Shown here piece after piece: positions 52,102 through 61,197 of a stretch of DNA of 64,000 nt. How positions within the stretch are numbered: the first letter of the stretch is position 1; each line of letters opens with the position of its first letter. A program made the position numbers and the translations under genes. The stretch comes from an uncultured Pirellulales bacterium (lineage in GTDB: Bacteria; Planctomycetota; Planctomycetia; Pirellulales; Thermoguttaceae). The stretch spans positions 93,438 to 157,437 of the forward strand of contig CALLPE010000011.1 in NCBI GenBank assembly GCA_938015445.1, written 5' to 3'. The notes beneath the pieces were generated by a model. That model was not told the origin of the DNA. It did not search any database and was given only the letters and a program-made list of their open reading frames with translations.

Positions 52102-53838
52102 ATGGCAGTGATCTATCGAGTGAATATGTCGGAATTGTCGGTGCGAGCCGAGCAGCCCAAGCCCGAGTACGCGGAACTGGGCGGTCGGGCGCTGACATCA
52201 GCGATCATAGCCGACGAGGTGCCGCCGACTGCCCATCCGCTGTCAGCCGAGAACAAGCTGGTGTTTGCTCCCGGGATACTCACCGGCACTGGTGCGCCAT
52301 GCTCCGGACGGCTGTCGACTGGGGCGAAAAGCCCGCTCACAGGCGGAATCAAAGAGAGCAACTCGGGCGGCATGGGTGCCATCGACTTGAGTTTAGCCGG
52401 CGTCAAAGCCTTGGTGTTGGAAGGCAAACCGGCCGCAGGCAAGCTGTACCGATTGGTGGTTACGGCCGGCGGAGTGCGCATCGAGCCTGCCGACGAGCTG
52501 GCAGGGTTGGGCAACTACGACACCGTTGCGCGGCAGCGGGCGGAGTTCGGAGAAGAGGTTTCGTGCATCAGCATCGGGCCGGCTGGCGAGATGCTTGCCC
52601 TGGCAGCCAGCGTCGCGGTCACCGACGTGGAAGGCCGTCCCACCCGGCACTGCGGCCGCGGCGGACTAGGCGCTGTCATGGGCTCAAAAGGTGTGAAGGT
52701 GATAGTCATCGACCCGCGCGGCGGCCAGCGGCCCAAACCCGCCGACGTCCAGATGTTCAAAAGCGCTGCCCAGCGCTTCAACGAATGTCTCAAAAATAAT
52801 CCGCTTACCGGCGAAGCGCTGCCCAAGTACGGCACCAACGTGCTGGCCAACGTGATAAATGCCGCCGGGGCTTATCCGACGCGGAACTTCAGCAGCGGGC
52901 AGTTCGAGGGCACCGAGGCCATCAGCGGCGAACACCAGCACGACATCATCAAACAGCGGGGCGGCATCATTGCCCATGCTTGCCATCGCGGATGTAGCAT
53001 CCGCTGCTCGCGCATTTACGTGGACGAGCAAGGGCAATATGTCACCAAAGGGCCGGAGTACGAAACCATTTGGGCGCACGGGGCCGATTGCGGCATCGCC
53101 GACCTGGACGCCATCGCCCGAATGGACCGCATGGAAGACGACCTGGGCCTGGACACCATCGAGACCGGGGCCACGCTCGCCGTGGCCATGGAAGCCGGTA
53201 TCATCCCCTTTGGCGATGCTGATGGAGCCATCCGACTTTTGGAAGAGGTAAGAGCGCGTACTCCCTTGGGCAGGCTGATCGCCTCCGGCGCAGAAGTGCT
53301 GGGCAAAGCCTACGGGGTGCAGCGTGTGCCCACGGTGAAAGGCCAGTCGATGCCGGCGTATGACCCGCGGGGAGCGTTCGGCATCGGAGTAACCTACGCC
53401 ACCTCGCCCATGGGTGCCGATCATACGGCCGGTTACGCAATCGCCGCCAATATCCTCAACGTGGGCGGAAAGGTCGATCCGCTCAGCCCCGAAGGTCAGG
53501 TAGAGCTTAGCCGATCGCTGCAAATAGCCACTGCGGCGCTGGATGCTTCGGGCCTGTGCCTGTTTGTGGCGTTTGCCGTGCTCGATAACCCCGAGGCGAT
53601 GACCGCCATGTGCGACATGCTGGGCGGGGTGTACGGCCGCCGCTACACGGCCGAAGACTTCCAAACGCTGGGCCGCAGTACGCTTGCCCGCGAACGACGC
53701 TTCAATACCGCCGCCGGCTTCAGCCCGGCGCACGACCGGTTGCCGCGGTATTTCAAGACTGAACGACTTGCGCCGCTGGGCACTACCTTCGGCGTGCCAG
53801 ACGAAGAACTGGACCAAGTTTTCGAATCGGTGGTGTAG
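52102..53838 (+). CDS. aor: Tungsten-containing aldehyde ferredoxin oxidoreductase
   Basis: A 578-residue member of the AOR family, which oxidises aldehydes with a tungstopterin cofactor and a [4Fe-4S] cluster. The N-terminal pterin-binding domain shows LVFAPGILTGTGAPCSGRLS and GIKESNSGGMGA. Cluster cysteines are Cys294, Cys298 and Cys302 (ACHRGCSIRC) with a fourth in ALDASGLCLF. The spacing CxxxCxxxC differs from the CxxCxxxC of archaeal AOR. ATG has GGGAGGATG upstream. No ferredoxin, MoaD-like protein or tungstate transporter is adjacent, so it acts with partners encoded elsewhere. Confidence 0.9.
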   Translation: MAVIYRVNMSELSVRAEQPKPEYAELGGRALTSAIIADEVPPTAHPLSAENKLVFAPGILTGTGAPCSGRLSTGAKSPLTGGIKESNSGGMGAIDLSLAGVKALVLEGKPAAGKLYRLVVTAGGVRIEPADELAGLGNYDTVARQRAEFGEEVSCISIGPAGEMLALAASVAVTDVEGRPTRHCGRGGLGAVMGSKGVKVIVIDPRGGQRPKPADVQMFKSAAQRFNECLKNNPLTGEALPKYGTNVLANVINAAGAYPTRNFSSGQFEGTEAISGEHQHDIIKQRGGIIAHACHRGCSIRCSRIYVDEQGQYVTKGPEYETIWAHGADCGIADLDAIARMDRMEDDLGLDTIETGATLAVAMEAGIIPFGDADGAIRLLEEVRARTPLGRLIASGAEVLGKAYGVQRVPTVKGQSMPAYDPRGAFGIGVTYATSPMGADHTAGYAIAANILNVGGKVDPLSPEGQVELSRSLQIATAALDASGLCLFVAFAVLDNPEAMTAMCDMLGGVYGRRYTAEDFQTLGRSTLARERRFNTAAGFSPAHDRLPRYFKTERLAPLGTTFGVPDEELDQVFESVV

Positions 53839-54053
53839 CTGCCATGATAAGATTGGGTGGTATAATTGCCACTAATGGTGTGTCTGCCCTTAATAAGGTA
53901 GCGTGACCGCCGGCAGTCAGAATCTCCAGCCGGAAGCACAAGCGCCTGGGACGCACGGCCCGTGGCCCGATTGGGCGCCAATCGAAGTACGCTAATGAAA
54001 GTATCAGATGCAAGCCTAAGCGTCGGCTATGCGCCAGGCCCGCAGTGGGCTTG

Positions 54054-56099
54054 TTACTGGGCCGCCGACTCGACGACCATGCGACACTTCGGCAGCGCCT
54101 CGATGAACTGCCGCCCGTAGGGCTTGCTGCGCACCCGGGGGTCCAAGATCACCACCATCCCGGTGTCTTGCCTGCTGCGGATCAACCGGCCGAAACCCTG
54201 CTTGAGTTTGAGTATGGCCTCGGGCAACTGGTAATCGCGGAAGGGATTCTTGCCGGCGGCGCGCAGGGCTTCTAGTCGGGCTTCCAACAGCGGGCGGTCG
54301 GGAACGCTGAACGGCAGCCGGGTGATAATGACGTTCTGCAATGCTGCGCCGGGCACATCCACCCCCTGCCAAAAACTGTCGGCCCCGAACAGCACGCTGC
54401 GCGGATCGGATTTGAATTTGTTCAGCATGGTTGTCCGCGGCGTGCCCTCTGCCTGGCACAGCAAGGACAGTCCTTGCTCGGCGAACCAGGGCCGCAATTC
54501 CTCGGCCGAACGCGTCATCATCTCGTAACTGGTGAACAGCACAAACGCCCTGCCCTGGCTGCGAGCCACGTACCGGCGGATCATCGCGCTGACTGCCCTT
54601 TGGTACTGCTCGGGCTGCTCGCCTGGGTCCGGCATGTCTTCCAGGAGGATGAGCTGGGCTTGGCGCTGGTAATCGAACGGACTGCCCAGGGCCAGCGTTT
54701 CTGCATCCCACAGTCCCACACGCGAGCGAAAGAAGTCGAAATTGCCGGCCGTGGCCAGCGTGGCGCTGGTCATGACCACGGTGGGCGTCTTCTTGTAAAG
54801 CTGCTGTTGCAGCACAGGTCCTACCTCCAGCGGTGCGGCGGCCAAGATGATCCGCTGCCATCGCCCCGCCTGTTCCTGCTCGACCCAGTAAACCGCCTCC
54901 GGTAATTGCTGGCGCCGCCAGGTTTCGATTGCGGCCCCCAGACTCGTCAGCCGCAAAGCTGTCGCGATGACGTCTTGCCGCATTGCGGGCTGTTTGATTT
55001 TGTCGGCCGCACGGTGCAAGGTTCCGGCCAGCTTGGCTAGTCCTTCGCTAAGCGGATTGGGGACAATCTCCGCTTGCCGCACCCGACCTTTGCCGGCCGG
55101 CTGCCCAGCCAGCCAGTCGGCGATGCTCTGGAAAAAACTCTGCGCGCGTTGGCGGCAGTCCATTACCTGCCGCTGCGCTTCGCCCAGCCGATGGTGAATT
55201 AGCAGTCCCCGGTTCGTGCGCGGGTTGTACAGTTTGCGCAGAATATACTCCACCTGGCCGCTAGTGATGCTGATCCCCAGGTGCTCGCTGGCCACGCCTT
55301 CCAGCGTGTGCGCCTCGTCGAAAATCACCATCCGATAGTTCGGCAATATGCTCGCTCCGCCCATTCGCAATGAAAGATCGGAAAAGAACAAAGCATGGTT
55401 GACCACCAGCACCTGAGCATGCTGCATTCGGCGGCGGGCGGCATAGTAGAAGCAGTTGGAGTAGTGCGGGCAATCGCGCCCCATGCAATTGCTGTGATCG
55501 CTGGCCACTTCGTCCCACACGCTTTCCAGCGGGCGGTAATCCAGGTCCGATAGCGAACCGTCGCTGGTCTGAGCAACCCATTGCCGCAGCCGACGAAGTT
55601 GCTCGAACTCTTCTTCCTCGTGAAACAAACTGGCGGCACGCTGCAACGCATTCTCTAGCCTACGCAGACTGATATAGTTGGCCCGACCCTTTACCAGTAC
55701 GGCGGTAAATTCAGTGGGCATTACGCTGCGGAGAAAGGGGATGTCCTTCTGAAGCAGTTGCTCTTGAAGACTGATGGTATGCGTGGAGACGACCACCCGC
55801 ACCGGCTGCCGTTTGCTCACGGCCTCTTGTACGCCGGACATATCCGAGTCGTCCTCTGTGGTCGATTGTGCCTGGCCGGCCGCCGCCTCGGCCGTGGCCA
55901 GTATCGCCGGCACCAGATACGCAAAGCTCTTACCTACACCCGTCCCAGCTTCCACGATCAGGTGATTCGGCCGGGCGATTGCCCGCGCCACCGCCTCGGC
56001 CATTTCCAGTTGTTGCGGACGGTATTCGTAGTTTTTCATCCGGCGAGCAACCGAGCCGTTTGGTCCGAGGATTCCCGCTGGAGAAATCGAGGTAGGCAC
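54054..56099 (-). CDS. DinG/XPD-like DNA helicase
   Basis: A superfamily 2 helicase of 681 residues. The N-terminus has [14 protein letters not shown] (Q motif), Walker [13 protein letters not shown] (50-61), [10 protein letters not shown] (Ia) and DEAH at 261-264. Motifs V and VI are seen as ATSFWQG-like [15 protein letters not shown] and [12 protein letters not shown]. The Fe-S region has Cys205, Cys210 and Cys216, but at the expected first cysteine ([11 protein letters not shown]) there is Ser. It should unwind DNA with a 5' to 3' polarity, probably in repair. GTG 56099 is used because [12 protein letters not shown] belongs to the family. Confidence 0.87.
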   Translation of the reverse strand: MPTSISPAGILGPNGSVARRMKNYEYRPQQLEMAEAVARAIARPNHLIVEAGTGVGKSFAYLVPAILATAEAAAGQAQSTTEDDSDMSGVQEAVSKRQPVRVVVSTHTISLQEQLLQKDIPFLRSVMPTEFTAVLVKGRANYISLRRLENALQRAASLFHEEEEFEQLRRLRQWVAQTSDGSLSDLDYRPLESVWDEVASDHSNCMGRDCPHYSNCFYYAARRRMQHAQVLVVNHALFFSDLSLRMGGASILPNYRMVIFDEAHTLEGVASEHLGISITSGQVEYILRKLYNPRTNRGLLIHHRLGEAQRQVMDCRQRAQSFFQSIADWLAGQPAGKGRVRQAEIVPNPLSEGLAKLAGTLHRAADKIKQPAMRQDVIATALRLTSLGAAIETWRRQQLPEAVYWVEQEQAGRWQRIILAAAPLEVGPVLQQQLYKKTPTVVMTSATLATAGNFDFFRSRVGLWDAETLALGSPFDYQRQAQLILLEDMPDPGEQPEQYQRAVSAMIRRYVARSQGRAFVLFTSYEMMTRSAEELRPWFAEQGLSLLCQAEGTPRTTMLNKFKSDPRSVLFGADSFWQGVDVPGAALQNVIITRLPFSVPDRPLLEARLEALRAAGKNPFRDYQLPEAILKLKQGFGRLIRSRQDTGMVVILDPRVRSKPYGRQFIEALPKCRMVVESAAQ

Positions 56100-56330
56100 G
56101 CCATGTACCCTTACGTCAACGAGCTATCTCGACCGTCTGGCAAAGCCGGTTACACCATCGACAGCCATGCTTGTTTGTCGGATGTGTCCGGCTGCGGCCG
56201 CCGTGCGGAAAAAAGCCGTCCCCCATTCGACTGCCAACCATTGCACTGAAGCGGCCAACGCCGCTGAGCGCCTAAAGTCAAGCGTACCGCGCGGTTTTGC
56301 GTCGGGGGAGTGGCGAAACCCCAGTCCGCT

Positions 56331-57326
56331 TTAGAACTGTTCGACCTGTTCGCGGATGAAGCGGACCACTGGTTGGCCGGCGCCGGGAAACTGCGCGCCG
56401 GTCAAGTACTCGGTCATGTAGCGTTGCACCTCGCGGCGGTCCCAGGGCGGAACGAAGCGATCGCCTTTTTGCAGAATGGGCTTCAGCTCCGGCATTTCGC
56501 CAAACGCCCGCGCGCCGGCCGGATTGCACGGAAACCAGTGAGCCTTGCCCTGCGTATCCAGCAGGCAGAACTCGGCGTAGCAGTGTTCGGGCACCCAAAC
56601 GGTTCGTGCAGGTATGCCGGCAGCCCGGCAGATAGCTATGAATAAGCAGGTGATGTCCTCGTGGTTGCCTTGCCGCTCATTCAAAGCGGCCACAGCTCCC
56701 CGGCACGTCCCGCGACGATACACGATCTTCTTGTGCTCTACGTTTTCCCGCACGTAATCGTAGATCGCTTCCACACGCTGCCATGCCGTGCTGCGATCGG
56801 CCCCAAGCTGCTTGGCCAAAGCGGCGATCTTCCGGTCGCCGACTTCGATGAACGGACTCTTGCCCAAGTAGGCCGACAGTCGGCGATCGAGTTTTTTCGG
56901 GTCGGGGATCACGAACTGGGTGGTATCCGCAGGGGGAAGAATCTGACGCCGGCGAATCTTGTAGGTGAAAGTGGCCTTTGCCTCTTTGCCGGCTTCCAGC
57001 AACGGGATGCGCACCAGCATCAGCTTCACCGTGCCTTCGACCATCTCGTAGCTGACTTTCACTTCCGGCGACACCTCTTCGGCGGCGATCTGAACGTCTT
57101 GTTCCGGCCACTCGTTGGGAACCGGCACATAGCCGACGATCCCCTTGCACGCTCCGCCGACGGCTTGAATGACCACTCCGGCCCGATAACCCAATTCGCG
57201 CGACTCGCCCAAGCGTATCCCGCCTGGCTCAACGTCGCGAAACTGAGCGGCGGCCGGCGGCACGGCCGCCAGAAGCGTGCCAAGGCAATAAACCGCTGTC
57301 AGTACAGAGGTCTTGCAGCGTCGCAT
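56331..57326 (-). CDS. Secreted transglutaminase-fold protein, Cys position is His
   Basis: From ATG 57326 (AGGGA upstream) a 331-residue protein with signal peptide is made. A leader beta-sandwich is followed by the transglutaminase core: WQRVEAIYDYVRENVEH, then QGNHEDITCLFIAICRAAGIPARTVW and CYAEFCLL. The catalytic Cys position in GxCxD is His222 (GNHED), although the Cys of the paralogue is kept next door. The His of the triad (HCYAEF) remains. A nearby non-equivalent Cys208 is present. It may be an inactive or altered enzyme. It follows its paralogue in tandem, 140 bases apart with repeat copy C between. Confidence 0.8.
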   Translation of the reverse strand: MRRCKTSVLTAVYCLGTLLAAVPPAAAQFRDVEPGGIRLGESRELGYRAGVVIQAVGGACKGIVGYVPVPNEWPEQDVQIAAEEVSPEVKVSYEMVEGTVKLMLVRIPLLEAGKEAKATFTYKIRRRQILPPADTTQFVIPDPKKLDRRLSAYLGKSPFIEVGDRKIAALAKQLGADRSTAWQRVEAIYDYVRENVEHKKIVYRRGTCRGAVAALNERQGNHEDITCLFIAICRAAGIPARTVWVPEHCYAEFCLLDTQGKAHWFPCNPAGARAFGEMPELKPILQKGDRFVPPWDRREVQRYMTEYLTGAQFPGAGQPVVRFIREQVEQF

Positions 57327-57379
57327 ATCGTGTTCCCTAATGTGTGGCCACCGGCAGAAGGCGTGAGCGACTGCTAAGA

Positions 57380-57469
57380 TCATCTAACCAACCGACCTTT
57401 TGTGGGGCTGTGTCGCAAGCACGTTGGTTAGGCAAACCCTGTTGGAGTTCTGTTTTATTAATGCCTCTA
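57380..57469 (+). repeat. Dispersed intergenic element, copy C
   Basis: About 90 bp from TCTAACCAACCGACC to AGTTCTGTTTTATTAATGCC followed by TCTA. It aligns with copy A at the left end and with copy B (reverse strand) along GTTAGSCAAACC and GTTCTGTTTT. It ends exactly at the stop codon (57467-57469) of the second transglutaminase gene. Confidence 0.78.
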
Positions 57470-58453
57470 ATTGTCGGCCGGTTCGGCGATCAACCTCAGT
57501 TGCGGCTGACCGCCGCCGGGCACAGGCAATCCCACCAGCGTATCTGGCACAAGACGATATGTTTCCAGCTTGTATCTTTTGGCGGCCGGATCGAACACGC
57601 GCAGCTTAAACGAGTCGCCCTTTTGCAAAATCGGCTCGTGGTGCGAGATCCCCCCGAACTCGCGCGCCCCAGCCAATTGGCACGCAAACCACTGGCCCTT
57701 TCCTTGCTGGTCTTCCAAGTAAAACTCGGCGTACACATGCCGTGGAATGCGCACCATTCGGGCCGGGACGCCCGCTGCCCGACACAACGCCACAAACACC
57801 GAACACATCTCGTCGCAATCGCCGAAGCCGTCTTTTATTGCCGCCACGGCGCTCTTGGGCGGGGTGTCCTTACGATATTCGATCTTCTGCCGCGTCCAAT
57901 CGTAGATCGCCTCCACACGCTGCCATCCGCTAGACGACTGGCTGCCGATCTGCTCGGCCAAAGCGACGATTTCCGGATGCGTCGCTTCGATGTACGGACT
58001 GGGCGACAAATACTGGCGCAACTGGCTCGGCAGTTTCTTCGCATTGGGGACGATGAAGCCGTCGGTATGCTGCGGCGGACGCTGAACGGCGCGCGTGACC
58101 TCGAAAGTGACCACCGCTCGCGCCTCCGCCCCGGCCGCCAGCCGGGCGATCTTCACCTCCATCTGTCGCACGTTGCCCTCGAGAGTCTTGTACTGAATGG
58201 TCACTCCCGGCGAGCGATCTTCCTCAACCGTACGCACTTTCTGTTCGGGCCACTCGCCCGGAATGGTCACGTGCCCGGTCATCGCTCCGCATGGGCCGCC
58301 AGTGGCGGTGACGATCATCCCGAAACGCCACAGCGATGTGCGCGACTCTCCCAGCGCAGGCTTGCCTACCGAATCCTCGGCCGCGTGCAGGGGGCCTGCG
58401 CCCAGGCCGCCGACTGCCAACCAAATCGCAAACACGATCAAGAGTCGTTTCAA
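57467..58453 (-). CDS. Secreted transglutaminase-fold protein with intact Cys
   Basis: A 328-residue paralogue of the preceding protein. A signal peptide is present (KRLLIVFAIWLAVGGLGAG). The core shows WQRVEAIYDWTRQKIEY, GDCDEMCSVFVALCRAAGVP with Cys213 at the active position, and HVYAEFYL with the His. It should crosslink or cleave amide bonds on extracellular proteins or act as a peptidase. TTG 58453 is preferred because AGGAAGG lies eight bases before it; TTG 58474 is an alternative. The two paralogues share order and orientation and presumably arose by tandem duplication. Confidence 0.82.
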   Translation of the reverse strand: MKRLLIVFAIWLAVGGLGAGPLHAAEDSVGKPALGESRTSLWRFGMIVTATGGPCGAMTGHVTIPGEWPEQKVRTVEEDRSPGVTIQYKTLEGNVRQMEVKIARLAAGAEARAVVTFEVTRAVQRPPQHTDGFIVPNAKKLPSQLRQYLSPSPYIEATHPEIVALAEQIGSQSSSGWQRVEAIYDWTRQKIEYRKDTPPKSAVAAIKDGFGDCDEMCSVFVALCRAAGVPARMVRIPRHVYAEFYLEDQQGKGQWFACQLAGAREFGGISHHEPILQKGDSFKLRVFDPAAKRYKLETYRLVPDTLVGLPVPGGGQPQLRLIAEPADN

Positions 58454-58538
58454 CGCTTCGCCTTCCTGTTTCAAACCTTCTTACAATTGTAGAATGCATT
58501 CGGCAGCGATGCGAACTGCTAACCTGCGGAGCATTGCG

Positions 58539-59576
58539 ATGACCAAGCATATTCCCGACCGCCAACGACTGCTGGAATTGGCTAACGGTTTCCGGGCCGC
58601 CGCTGTGCTGGCGGCCGCAGCAGAATTGGATATTTGGACGACGATCGGCGCCGAATCGCTTTCGGCAGCGGAAGTGGCCGGACGGATCAGCGGCGACCTG
58701 CGGGCCACTACCATGTTGCTGGACGCTCTGGTCGCCCTCGGTGCGCTGGAAAAAAACGAAGGATGCTACTGCGTACCGCCGGAGCTACGCTGCTTGCTCA
58801 CCGAACCGGTAATCCAGCAGCAATTGCCCGTAGCGGAAAGCTCCGCCGAGTCGATATTGCCGATGTTGCAACACATGGCCAACGGACAGCGCGCGTGGTC
58901 GCAACTGGCCTGGACGGTGAAGGCCGGATTTCCCGCCCCTCGGCCGGCGAGTATCCGCGGTTGGGAGGCCGACCGTGCCGCTTTTATCGCTGCCATGCAC
59001 GCCATTTGCGCGCCGATCGCCGATGAACTGGTTGCCCAGCTCGGCCCACCCCACTTCCGCCATTTGCTCGACGTCGGCGGCGCTTCCGGAACCTGGACTT
59101 TGGCCTTCCTGCGCGCCGTTCCGGCGAGCACCGCCACGATCTTCGATCTTCCCGACGCCATCGCGCAGGCCCGTGCCCGGATAGACGCCAGCGGAATGGC
59201 CGAGAGAATCACCCTGGCAACCGGCGATTTCTACCGCGATCCGCTGCCGGCCGGCGCAGATTTCGCCTGGGTGAGCGCCATCGCCCATCAGCACTCGCGA
59301 GCCCATAACCGCGAACTGTTCTCGAAGGTGTTTATGGCCTTGGTTCCCGGCGGGCGAATTGCCCTCCGCGACATTGTAATGCAACCCTGCCGAACGCAGC
59401 CAACCGATGGCGCGTTGTTTGCCATCAACATGCTGCTGAACACCCAGTCCGGTGGTACCTTCACGTACGACGAGTTTGCCGAAGACCTGCAAGCAGCCGG
59501 TTTCTTAGAGCCGCAATGGGTAATCCGCCGCGAAGATATGAACTCGGTCATCGTGGCGCATAAGCCCGCGAAGTGA
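58539..59576 (+). CDS. SAM-dependent O-methyltransferase (family 2-like)
   Basis: A 345-residue enzyme with an N-terminal winged-helix dimerisation part (LAAAAELDIWTTIGAESLSA) and the Rossmann SAM site HLLDVGGASGTWTLAFL, followed by IFDLPDAIAQARARI and the late VPGGRIALRDIVM. The usual catalytic His region is AIAHQHSRAHN. It resembles plant and bacterial small-molecule O-methyltransferases. ATG 58539 with GGAG upstream is chosen over earlier in-frame starts. The substrate is unknown; no biosynthetic cluster is adjacent. Confidence 0.83.
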   Translation: MTKHIPDRQRLLELANGFRAAAVLAAAAELDIWTTIGAESLSAAEVAGRISGDLRATTMLLDALVALGALEKNEGCYCVPPELRCLLTEPVIQQQLPVAESSAESILPMLQHMANGQRAWSQLAWTVKAGFPAPRPASIRGWEADRAAFIAAMHAICAPIADELVAQLGPPHFRHLLDVGGASGTWTLAFLRAVPASTATIFDLPDAIAQARARIDASGMAERITLATGDFYRDPLPAGADFAWVSAIAHQHSRAHNRELFSKVFMALVPGGRIALRDIVMQPCRTQPTDGALFAINMLLNTQSGGTFTYDEFAEDLQAAGFLEPQWVIRREDMNSVIVAHKPAK

Positions 59577-59847
59577 CCTCCGGCGGCACTTCCTCAAAAA
59601 CGCTGTGCTTCTCCACAAACAGCCAAAAACGGCGTGTAGCTTTTGGCAGATGCTGTTGGATGGAACACTCAAGCGACCAGCCCAACGGTGCTTCCATGCT
59701 GTAAACGGGGCAACGGAGCTAATTACCATATCGATTTGACACGCCCCGGCACATTCCGGTAAAATGACCATGGGCAAGAGATAGGCGAATAACGCGCTGG
59801 GGGCGGTCTGCGCGGGTTCTAATCGGCGGCAGCATGACGGACCACCA

Positions 59848-59876
59848 GCCACGATACCGCTATCAAGTATCGTGGC
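59848..59876. repeat. Perfect 10-bp inverted repeat
   Basis: GCCACGATAC (59848-59857) pairs with GTATCGTGGC (59867-59876) across a nine-base loop. No T-tract follows. It lies about 270 bases after the methyltransferase gene. Confidence 0.85.
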
Positions 59877-60010
59877 CCGATTGCCGGTCTGTGCTTATCC
59901 CTTTTGCGGAGCAACTAGGCGCGTTATAAGTTTTGTGTCATGCGGCGAAAAAATCGCATTCGTCGCTGGCAGCGTCGGACGATAAAGACGATAAAACAGC
60001 CTAGAGCAAT

Positions 60011-60052
60011 AAAAAAGCGGATAGTGCGGCCGCGTTGGCCGCTGGTTTTTTT
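60011..60052 (+). terminator. Rho-independent terminator-like stem upstream of the DUF1559 gene
   Basis: GCGGCC (60026-60031) pairs with GGCCGC (60037-60042) over loop GCGTT, flanked by an A-run on the left (AAAAAAGCGG) and followed by TGG and a run of seven Ts. Only about 33 bases separate it from the DUF1559 start, so it could be an attenuator or end an upstream transcript. Confidence 0.7.
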
Positions 60053-60084
60053 CTTATCATCATTTTTTGTCGGAGGGTGGTCTT

Positions 60085-61197
60085 ATGAACCGTCATCGTT
60101 GCAAAGGGGGTTTTACCCTCGTGGAATTGTTGGTGGTGATGCTCATCTTGGCGATGCTGATTGGCCTGCTGTTGCCGGCCATTCAGGCGGTGCGTGAAGC
60201 GGCGCGCCGCAGCAAGTGTCTGAACAACCTGAAGCAGATTGGTCTGGCCTTCCACAACTACGAGAACACGGCCAAGACCATTCCGCCCTCGGCCCGCGTC
60301 ACCCGCGACCCGAACACGCGGCGGATCATCGCCATCGACGGGTGGAGCTTTTTGGTGATGTTGTTGCCGCAGTTGGAGCAGCGGCAGCTTTACGACTCGC
60401 TGGACATCAAGAACCCGCAGACTGGACCGTTGCGCCGGCCGCTGGACACTCGCAAGTCGCCCGATGCTCACCTTGAGGCCCTCAATACCCGCATCAACAC
60501 CTTCATCTGCCCGAGCAACCCCAACCCGCAGTACGCCGAGCCGGAATCCAAGACCGGCGCCGTAACCAACTACAAGGCGATGGGGGCCACGCACTACGAG
60601 AGTCTAGCGTTTGCGTCGCCCACACCCACCCAGCCGCTTTACGGCGGAGCTGAAGCGGCCAAGGGTATGCATCCCGACGGAGCATGCTATCCCGGCACCG
60701 CTAGCCGGTTCGCCGACATGGCCGACGGGACGGCCAACACCATCCTTTGTGTGGAGTCGATGGACTACGTGTTCAGCCGGTGGACGGTCGGTGCCGAGGT
60801 CACCGTGTACGGCCTCAACCCGGTGGATGACCAAAACAACCGGTTGCAGTTCATCTCTTACCGTAACTTGTACTTTGCACCGGCTGGGTACGTCGGCCCG
60901 AAGTTCGACGACGAAGCCGTGGCCTCGATGACCGCCAAGCCGACCATCGGCTGCGACTACAGCCCAAAGGGCGCCGAAAAACAGACTTACCAGTTGGTCA
61001 ACCCCGGCGGCGATATGACTTTGCCTGATCCGAGCCAGTTCATTTACGGGCCGTCGTCCGGACACCCGGATGTGGTAATTCACCTATTTGCGGACAATAA
61101 CGTGCGGGCGATCAACCGGCGGATAGACCCGGCCACGTATATGTTTGCCATCACCCGCAATGGTGGCGACCCGCAGGGCAAACTGGCAGAGGATTAG
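60085..61197 (+). CDS. DUF1559 protein with prepilin-type leader
   Basis: A 370-residue member of the planctomycete DUF1559 (SBP_bac_10) family. It starts with a short basic head and the prepilin-type methylation site CKGGFTLVELLVVMLILAML, so it is processed by a prepilin peptidase and placed in the membrane or a pseudopilus. The core motifs are NNLKQIGLAFHNYENTAKTI, WSFLVMLLPQLEQRQLYDSL, FICPSNPNPQYAE and the terminal VVIHLFADNNVRAI. ATG 60085 follows GGAGGGTGG at seven bases. A terminator-like stem in its leader suggests regulation of transcription. Confidence 0.93.
   Translation: MNRHRCKGGFTLVELLVVMLILAMLIGLLLPAIQAVREAARRSKCLNNLKQIGLAFHNYENTAKTIPPSARVTRDPNTRRIIAIDGWSFLVMLLPQLEQRQLYDSLDIKNPQTGPLRRPLDTRKSPDAHLEALNTRINTFICPSNPNPQYAEPESKTGAVTNYKAMGATHYESLAFASPTPTQPLYGGAEAAKGMHPDGACYPGTASRFADMADGTANTILCVESMDYVFSRWTVGAEVTVYGLNPVDDQNNRLQFISYRNLYFAPAGYVGPKFDDEAVASMTAKPTIGCDYSPKGAEKQTYQLVNPGGDMTLPDPSQFIYGPSSGHPDVVIHLFADNNVRAINRRIDPATYMFAITRNGGDPQGKLAED

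Larger units (their letters stand above)
59577..60084. other. Intergenic region with hairpins and a terminator-like stem
   Basis: No gene seen. It holds a perfect 10-bp hairpin at 59848-59876, a 9-bp duplication (GACGATAAA, 59978-59995), a weak candidate -10 TATAAG near 59926, and a terminator-like stem at 60011-60052 (own entries or findings). Confidence 0.45.
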
